Source of the DNA: Prevotella sp. UBA4339
GTDB lineage: Bacteria; Bacteroidota; Bacteroidia; Bacteroidales; Bacteroidaceae
DNA: 27,982 nt
NCBI GenBank assembly: GCA_002393725.1
Contig: DGTJ01000002.1
Coordinates: forward strand, 2,734-30,715
Direction of reading: 5' to 3'
The position numbers and the translations under genes were made by a program. The notes below the pieces were generated by a model. The model did not search any database. It saw only the letters and a list, made by a program, of their open reading frames with translations, and was not told where the DNA came from. Position 1 is the first letter of the stretch. Each line of letters opens with the position of its first letter. Below, one piece after another: positions 23,800 through 27,982 of the stretch.

Positions 23800-25119
23800 T
23801 CACTTTCCTATGCAGCGGTACTCGAAGCCATTCTCTTCGAGCTCCTCTGCATCGAAGATGTTACGGCCGTCGATCACAAGCTTGCGCTTCATGGCCTTGC
23901 CGATGACTCCCCACCCTGGCAGACGGAACTCCTTCCACTCGGTAAGAAGGAGAAGGGCATCTGCGTCTAATACTACGTCATACATGTCACGACAGTAGGT
24001 CACGGTGTCACCGATACGACGCTTACACTCCTCCATAGCTATCGGATCGTAAACTCGTACTTTACAGCCTGCGGCCAGGAGCTTATCGATCATTACCAGA
24101 GCGGTTGACTCACGCATATCGTCAGTCTCGGGCTTGAACGACAGACCCCACATGGCGATGGTCTTACCCTTGAGGGCTTCCTCACTGCCAAAGGCCTTCA
24201 CCAGCTTCTCATACAGGACGCTCTTCTGCTTCTCATTCACTCGCTCTACGGCTTTCAGCACCTCCATTGAGTAACCGTTCTGGTCGGCTGTCTTTATCAG
24301 TGCCTTCACGTCCTTGGGGAAACAGCTACCGCCATATCCGCAACCTGCATATAGGAACTTTCTTCCGATACGCGTGTCGGAACCGATTCCTGCACGGACC
24401 ATGTTAACGTCTGCCCCTACCCTCTCACAGAGGTTGGCGATGTCGTTCATGAAGGAGATACGGGTGGCAAGCATGGAGTTGGCTGCATATTTCGTCATCT
24501 CTGCTGAAGGGATGTCCATGAAGATTACACGGAAGTTATTGATCAGGAATGGCTTATACAACTTGGTGAGCACTTTCTTGGCATGCTCGCTCTCAACACC
24601 TACTACTACGCGGTCGGGCGACATGAAGTCCTTGATGGCATTTCCCTCTTTCAGGAACTCCGGATTAGAGGCAACGTCAAATTCGATATCAACGCCGCGC
24701 TTGGCCAGCTCATCCTCGATGGTCTTACGCACCTTCTTGGCAGTTCCCACAGGCACGGTCGATTTCGTTACTACCACAACATACTTGTTCAGATTCTCAC
24801 CTATGGTCTTAGCCACCTGGAGCACATACTTCAGGTCTGCACTTCCGTCCTCGTCAGGAGGAGTACCTACGGCAGAGAATACAATCTCGACATCGTCGAG
24901 AATCGATGCCAAGTCGGTAGTAAATTTCAGTCGGCCTGCTGCAACATTTTTCTTCACCAACTCGTCGAGGCCGGGCTCATAGATGGGAATCTCTCCATTT
25001 TTCAGACGTTCAACCTTTTTCTCGTCGACGTCAACACATGTTACGTTAGCACCGGTATCGGCAAAACAAGTTCCCGACACCAATCCAACATAACCAGTTC
25101 CTACAATTGCGATATTCAT
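23800..25119 (-). CDS. ugd: UDP-glucose 6-dehydrogenase
   Basis: The 439-residue enzyme oxidises UDP-glucose to UDP-glucuronate with two NAD+. The N-terminal Rossmann motif is GTGYVGLVSGTCFA (7-20). The catalytic cysteine is in GYGGSCFPKD (C266). The C-terminal domain shows AMWGLSFKPETDDMRES. TKSTVPVGT and NPEFLKEGNA are further family blocks. GDP-mannose dehydrogenase is the main alternative, but the sequence is closest to UDP-glucose enzymes. It supplies uronic acid for capsule or exopolysaccharide. A partial Shine-Dalgarno (AGG) precedes the ATG. rfbC lies 70 bp upstream on the same strand. Confidence 0.93.
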   Translation of the reverse strand: MNIAIVGTGYVGLVSGTCFADTGANVTCVDVDEKKVERLKNGEIPIYEPGLDELVKKNVAAGRLKFTTDLASILDDVEIVFSAVGTPPDEDGSADLKYVLQVAKTIGENLNKYVVVVTKSTVPVGTAKKVRKTIEDELAKRGVDIEFDVASNPEFLKEGNAIKDFMSPDRVVVGVESEHAKKVLTKLYKPFLINNFRVIFMDIPSAEMTKYAANSMLATRISFMNDIANLCERVGADVNMVRAGIGSDTRIGRKFLYAGCGYGGSCFPKDVKALIKTADQNGYSMEVLKAVERVNEKQKSVLYEKLVKAFGSEEALKGKTIAMWGLSFKPETDDMRESTALVMIDKLLAAGCKVRVYDPIAMEECKRRIGDTVTYCRDMYDVVLDADALLLLTEWKEFRLPGWGVIGKAMKRKLVIDGRNIFDAEELEENGFEYRCIGK

Positions 25120-25132
25120 ACCTAATTATATT

Positions 25133-25158
25133 ATTGATAATAAATATTGATAATAAAT
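25133..25158. repeat. Perfect 2 x 13-bp tandem repeat upstream of ugd
   Basis: ATTGATAATAAAT occurs twice head to tail (25133-25145 and 25146-25158) in the ugd leader. It is A/T-rich, so it could be replication slippage or a binding site. Confidence 0.85.
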
Positions 25159-25166
25159 ACAAACTA

Positions 25167-25174
25167 CAAATCTA
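25167..25174 (-). promoter_or_regulatory. Possible internal promoter of ugd (-7 box)
   Basis: TAGATTTG on the minus strand fits TAnnTTTG and lies 48 bp before the ugd ATG, within the rfbC-ugd gap. No clear -33 partner is seen; read-through from rfbC is the alternative. Confidence 0.4.
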
Positions 25175-25189
25175 TCTGTCGAATTGCCT

Positions 25190-25738
25190 TCATTCAAACA
25201 CTTCGGCATCTTTCAGCAGTGACTGTCTCAAGTCCTTCTCACTTGTCACGACCTGACTTGCGTCGATAGGCCAGACGATGCCCAAGTCAGGATCGTCCCA
25301 TCTTATTCCCGCCTCTGCCTGAGGAGCGTAAGGATTGTCCACCTTATAAGTAAATATAGCCTCGTCGCTAAGCACCAGGAATCCGTGGGCAAACCCTCTT
25401 GGTATAAAAAACTGTCTCTTATTGTCCTCGCTCAGTTCCACCATCACATGCTTACCGAACGTGGCACTACTCTTACGCAGATCCACAGCAACGTCTACCA
25501 CCCTGCCCTTTATCACCCTTACAAGCTTAGCCTGCGAAAGTTCGCCTCTCTGGTAGTGAAGACCTCGCAGGACACCGAAAGTAGACTTCGACTCATTATC
25601 CTGAATGAAGTCCACCCTACCTATGTGCCTATTAAACTCCTCCTGCTTCCATGCCTCCATAAAATACCCTCTGGCATCGGAGAATACACGTGGTTCTATT
25701 ACATAGACACCCTCTATTTCTGTCTTCAAATATTCCAT
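25190..25738 (-). CDS. rfbC: dTDP-4-dehydrorhamnose 3,5-epimerase
   Basis: The 182-residue cupin-fold enzyme makes dTDP-4-keto-L-rhamnose for L-rhamnose-containing polysaccharide. Family blocks are FIQDNESKSTFGVLRGLHYQ (catalytic His in LHY), VDVAVDLRKSS and FIPRGFAHGFLVLSD. I start at the ATG at 25738 (MEYLKTEIEGVYVIEPRVFSD); the in-frame TTG at 25759 lies inside the -7 box region. An out-of-frame ATG 8 bp upstream opens a 6-codon reading frame that overlaps the rfbC start. Other rml genes are absent here. It probably shares a transcript with ugd. Confidence 0.94.
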   Translation of the reverse strand: MEYLKTEIEGVYVIEPRVFSDARGYFMEAWKQEEFNRHIGRVDFIQDNESKSTFGVLRGLHYQRGELSQAKLVRVIKGRVVDVAVDLRKSSATFGKHVMVELSEDNKRQFFIPRGFAHGFLVLSDEAIFTYKVDNPYAPQAEAGIRWDDPDLGIVWPIDASQVVTSEKDLRQSLLKDAEVFE

Positions 25739-25756
25739 AGCTTCATTTTTTGCCTG

Positions 25757-25764
25757 CAAAGATA
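25757..25764 (-). promoter_or_regulatory. Promoter of rfbC (-7 box)
   Basis: TATCTTTG on the minus strand, ending 18 bp before the ATG at 25738. No TTTG is found at the -33 position. The promoter shares a 105-bp gap with the divergent HU-SPOR promoter. Confidence 0.65.
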
Positions 25765-25806
25765 CATCAAAAAAATGACATTGCCGAAATTTTTAGCTAT
25801 CTTTTA

Positions 25807-25838
25807 TTTGCTTATATCAGAAAAAAGCATTAATTTTG
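25807..25838 (+). promoter_or_regulatory. Promoter of the HU-SPOR gene
   Basis: TTTG (25807-25810), 20 bp, then TAATTTTG (25831-25838). The GTG start codon at 25844 lies only 5 bp beyond the -7 box, so the mRNA should be leaderless or nearly so. Confidence 0.75.
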
Positions 25839-25843
25839 CACTC

Positions 25844-26989
25844 GTGATTGAAATAAGCAGACATATCGAGATTCTTTTGCTGAGCAATGACTGTGTCATA
25901 GTGCCCGGTCTGGGAGGTTTTATGGCCCATCATGTGCAGGCGCATTTCGAAGAGGAAGAGAACAGCTTCCTCCCTCCATTGCGCACTCTCGGGTTCAACC
26001 CCCAGCTGAAGATGAACGACTCTCTGCTGGTGCAGTCATACATCGAGGCTTACGACATCAGCTACCCAGAGGCACTGAAGCGTATTGAGGACGAGGTAAG
26101 CGAACTGACGCAGCATATTCACGACGAAGGCGAGTATGAGCTGACAGGCATCGGCACCCTCTCAATGAACAGTGATGGCAACTATGTCTTCACCCCTTGT
26201 GAGGCAGGCATACTCACACCGTCGCTCTATGCCCTCTCGTCTTTCGAGTTCCCCAGACTGGTAAAGAAGACGCCTGCCGAGCTGCTGGCTGTCAGCACTC
26301 CCCAACAGCCCCAGATACCCGAAGAGACTGCAGTCATCACGGAGAAACCAGCCGAGGATGAGGAACCGACAGTGACCGGCTCTCCTGAGACAGAGGAGGC
26401 ATCCGAGCCGGAATCCGAGGCTGACACCGATCCCGACGACAGCGATACCCTCGTAATAAAGATGTCATGGATACGTAATGCCGTTGCCGTAGCTGCGGCG
26501 GTACTTATGTTCGTTCTCATGACCACTCCTGTCAGCAACAGCCAGTCAAACATGGCTTATTCGAGTCTGGGATCTACGGTCATCTTCGACACCACAAAGA
26601 AGATCGTATCGCCAAAGGTCGTGGTTCCTGACAACAAGCCCGACACCGTCATTGCCAAGACCGATACCACCGCCTCCAAGACCGCTACCGACATAGCCAC
26701 TCCAAAGGCGGATGCAGAGCAGAAGGCGAAGAGCGCAGTGACAAAGGAGGTTACGGGCTTCTGTCTCGTTCTGGCGAGCTATGTCTCTATGAAGAATGCA
26801 GAGGCTTTCGTGGAAAGGCTGCACAAGGAGGGATTCAATGAGGCTGAGATTTACGTAAGAAACAAGGTGACTCGTGTCGTATACGGTAATTTCCACACTA
26901 TTAACGATGCCTACAACAGACTGAACGAACTCCATTCCAACAAGGATTTTGAAGAGGCGTGGGTACTCAAAACCACTGACAGAGGATAA
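25844..26989 (+). CDS. HU-CCDC81/SPOR single-pass membrane protein
   Basis: I start at GTG 25844 (381 residues). The conserved family N-terminus IxxHIExLLLSNDCVIVPGLGGF follows directly, and sequence further upstream is not homologous. Domains in order: a CCDC81-like HU fold (about 1-130); an acidic, low-complexity linker (about 145-205); one transmembrane helix (209-230); a Thr/Lys/Asp-rich linker; and a C-terminal SPOR domain (about 305-378, GFCLVLASYVSMKNAEAFV). SPOR domains bind denuded septal peptidoglycan, so the protein likely has its HU domain in the cytoplasm and SPOR in the periplasm. A role in division or envelope-chromosome linkage is inference. The zinc-ribbon/FHA gene follows after 2 bp. 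Confidence 0.87.
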   Translation: MIEISRHIEILLLSNDCVIVPGLGGFMAHHVQAHFEEEENSFLPPLRTLGFNPQLKMNDSLLVQSYIEAYDISYPEALKRIEDEVSELTQHIHDEGEYELTGIGTLSMNSDGNYVFTPCEAGILTPSLYALSSFEFPRLVKKTPAELLAVSTPQQPQIPEETAVITEKPAEDEEPTVTGSPETEEASEPESEADTDPDDSDTLVIKMSWIRNAVAVAAAVLMFVLMTTPVSNSQSNMAYSSLGSTVIFDTTKKIVSPKVVVPDNKPDTVIAKTDTTASKTATDIATPKADAEQKAKSAVTKEVTGFCLVLASYVSMKNAEAFVERLHKEGFNEAEIYVRNKVTRVVYGNFHTINDAYNRLNELHSNKDFEEAWVLKTTDRG

Positions 26990-26991
26990 TA

Positions 26992-27525
26992 ATGAAACGA
27001 GTACGTTGTCCAAAATGCGATCAGTACATCACTTTCGATGAGACCCAGTACCAGGCTGGCCAGTCTCTCGTGTTCAAATGCCCTGAGTGCGGCAAGGAGT
27101 TCGGTATCCGTATCGGTGTAAGCAAGCTCAAGGAGCGCCAGAAGGATGAGAACCCCGACGAACTGGCCAACGAGGAGGGATGCGGCTCTATTGTCATCAT
27201 AGAGAACGTGTTCCACTACAAGCAGGTCATACCCCTGAGGATGGGAGATAACGTCATCGGCAGATACCAGAAAGGCAATCCTGCCAACTGCACCTTCGAG
27301 ACTGTCGACCCGAGTGTTGACCTCAACCACTGCACAATCAACGTCTCGCGCGATAAGAGAGGCAACCTCCGCTATACGCTGAAGGACAACAACAGCAATA
27401 CCGGCACCTTCGTCGACAATGTGGAGCTCTCGCCCAAGGAGAGGCGCATCATCGACGACGGGACCCTCTTCACTCTTGGAGCCACAAGCATCATACTGCG
27501 CTCCGCAGACAATGAAGACGAATAA
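26992..27525 (+). CDS. Zinc-ribbon and FHA domain protein
   Basis: The 177-residue cytoplasmic protein has an N-terminal MJ0042-type zinc ribbon, C6-x2-C9 and C30-x2-C33 (CPKC, CPEC). An FHA domain follows (about 75-172): IGRYQKG, then LNHCTINV and SNTGTFVDN, the expected strand-loop anchors. FHA domains read phosphothreonine. The usual SxxH phosphate-contact serine is not obvious (VDLNHC), so binding may be weak or altered. It starts 2 bp after the HU-SPOR stop and is surely cotranscribed. A partnership with that protein or a kinase is plausible but unproven. Confidence 0.85.
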   Translation: MKRVRCPKCDQYITFDETQYQAGQSLVFKCPECGKEFGIRIGVSKLKERQKDENPDELANEEGCGSIVIIENVFHYKQVIPLRMGDNVIGRYQKGNPANCTFETVDPSVDLNHCTINVSRDKRGNLRYTLKDNNSNTGTFVDNVELSPKERRIIDDGTLFTLGATSIILRSADNEDE

Positions 27526-27545
27526 GATACAAAAACATAAATCAG

Positions 27546-27982
27546 ATGGATACAACAGCTATTCTGCTTCTGCACTGTCCCGACCAGCAGGGAATCATCT
27601 CAGAAGTGACTAAGTTTATTACTGACAACAAGGGGAATATCGTCTATCTCGACCAGTACGTCGATAAGATAGAGGGTATGTTCTTCATGAGAATAGAATG
27701 GGAACTTGAAGGCTTCCTCATTCCTCGCGACAAGCTTTACGACTACCTCACCACTCTCTATGCCCAGCGCTATCAGATGAAGTTCAGCCTCTACTACAGC
27801 GACAAGCGGCCACGCATGGCCATCTTCGTATCAAAGATGAGCCACTGCCTCTACGACCTGCTGGCACGATGGAAGGCCGGGGAGTTCAACTGCGACATCC
27901 CATGCATTGTGTCCAACCACGAGGACCTGCGCTACGTCGCAGAACAGTTCGGCATCCCCTACTACGTCTGGAGCATCAAGAA
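27546..27982 (+). CDS. purU: Formyltetrahydrofolate deformylase, 5' part
   Basis: The open frame from the ATG at 27546 runs off the window edge (145 full codons). An N-terminal ACT domain, AILLLHCPDQQGIISEVTKF, is followed by the start of a formyltransferase-like domain (RPRMAIFVSKMSHCLYDLL, then CDIPCIVSNHEDL). This is the PurU order. The enzyme releases formate from 10-formyl-THF to balance one-carbon pools. It lies 20 bp after the FHA gene, on the same strand. The second half of the protein is not in the window. Confidence 0.92.
   Translation, partial: MDTTAILLLHCPDQQGIISEVTKFITDNKGNIVYLDQYVDKIEGMFFMRIEWELEGFLIPRDKLYDYLTTLYAQRYQMKFSLYYSDKRPRMAIFVSKMSHCLYDLLARWKAGEFNCDIPCIVSNHEDLRYVAEQFGIPYYVWSIK

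Noticed and set aside
25739..25759. TTG start for rfbC at 25759
   Set aside because: It overlaps the -7 box, so it would not be on the transcript; family members begin at the MEYLKT region.
25385..25843. Extension of the HU-SPOR frame 153 codons upstream
   Set aside because: That part is antisense to rfbC and crosses the promoter; it shows no homologous sequence.
1..27982. Mobile element, prophage or defence system
   Set aside because: No transposase, integrase, terminal repeats or known defence domains were seen on either strand; all large genes are accounted for.

Overview
The window looks like chromosomal DNA of a Bacteroidales bacterium, most probably Prevotella-like. Promoters of the Bacteroidetes type (a -7 box TAnnTTTG, several with a -33 TTTG 19-20 bp upstream) precede most transcription units. 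Several families typical of the group are present: DUF4494, an HU-CCDC81/SPOR fusion, a DUF6057-like membrane protein, and an Rnf complex headed by rseC. I saw no insertion sequence, phage gene, CRISPR array or rRNA. Most genes are housekeeping or core metabolism, closely packed in operons.

Layout. A tRNA-Ser(GCU) on the minus strand opens the window and has its own promoter. Next is a minus-strand operon, rseC-rnfB-rnfC-rnfD-rnfG-rnfE-rnfA (302-5939), which ends at an intrinsic terminator. It encodes the membrane complex that couples ferredoxin:NAD+ electron transfer to ion transport. Divergent from it, across about 155 bp, is a flavodoxin/ferredoxin fusion of the EFR1 type. That gene converges on, and overlaps, a minus-strand operon of a membrane-anchored pseudokinase, a DUF4494 protein and YggS (PLP homeostasis).

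From 9.5 to 15.4 kb genes run on the plus strand. A class I/II aminotransferase overlaps a LolC/E-like permease gene. Two tandem paralogous acyl-CoA-synthetase-like enzymes follow. Their promoter carries a striking pair of matching palindromes 41 bp apart. A shared bidirectional terminator separates them from a minus-strand operon transcribed from 20.4 back to 15.5 kb: a secreted protein with 14 MORN repeats, a YhcH/NanQ-type protein, a glycogen branching enzyme with a lysine-paired N-terminal tail, and a membrane protein.

Divergent from that operon is kdsB (Kdo activation for LPS), followed by a periplasmic 5'-nucleotidase and a NudC-type Nudix hydrolase. Convergent minus-strand ugd and rfbC supply sugar nucleotides for surface polysaccharide. 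The window ends with a plus-strand run: an HU-CCDC81/SPOR single-pass membrane protein with a near-leaderless GTG start, a zinc-ribbon/FHA protein, and the 5' part of purU.

No single new system is proven here. The best leads are the tandem operator, the pseudokinase/DUF4494 pair, the HU-SPOR/FHA pair and the tailed branching enzyme. All identities come from reading motifs by eye; no database search or alignment was run.
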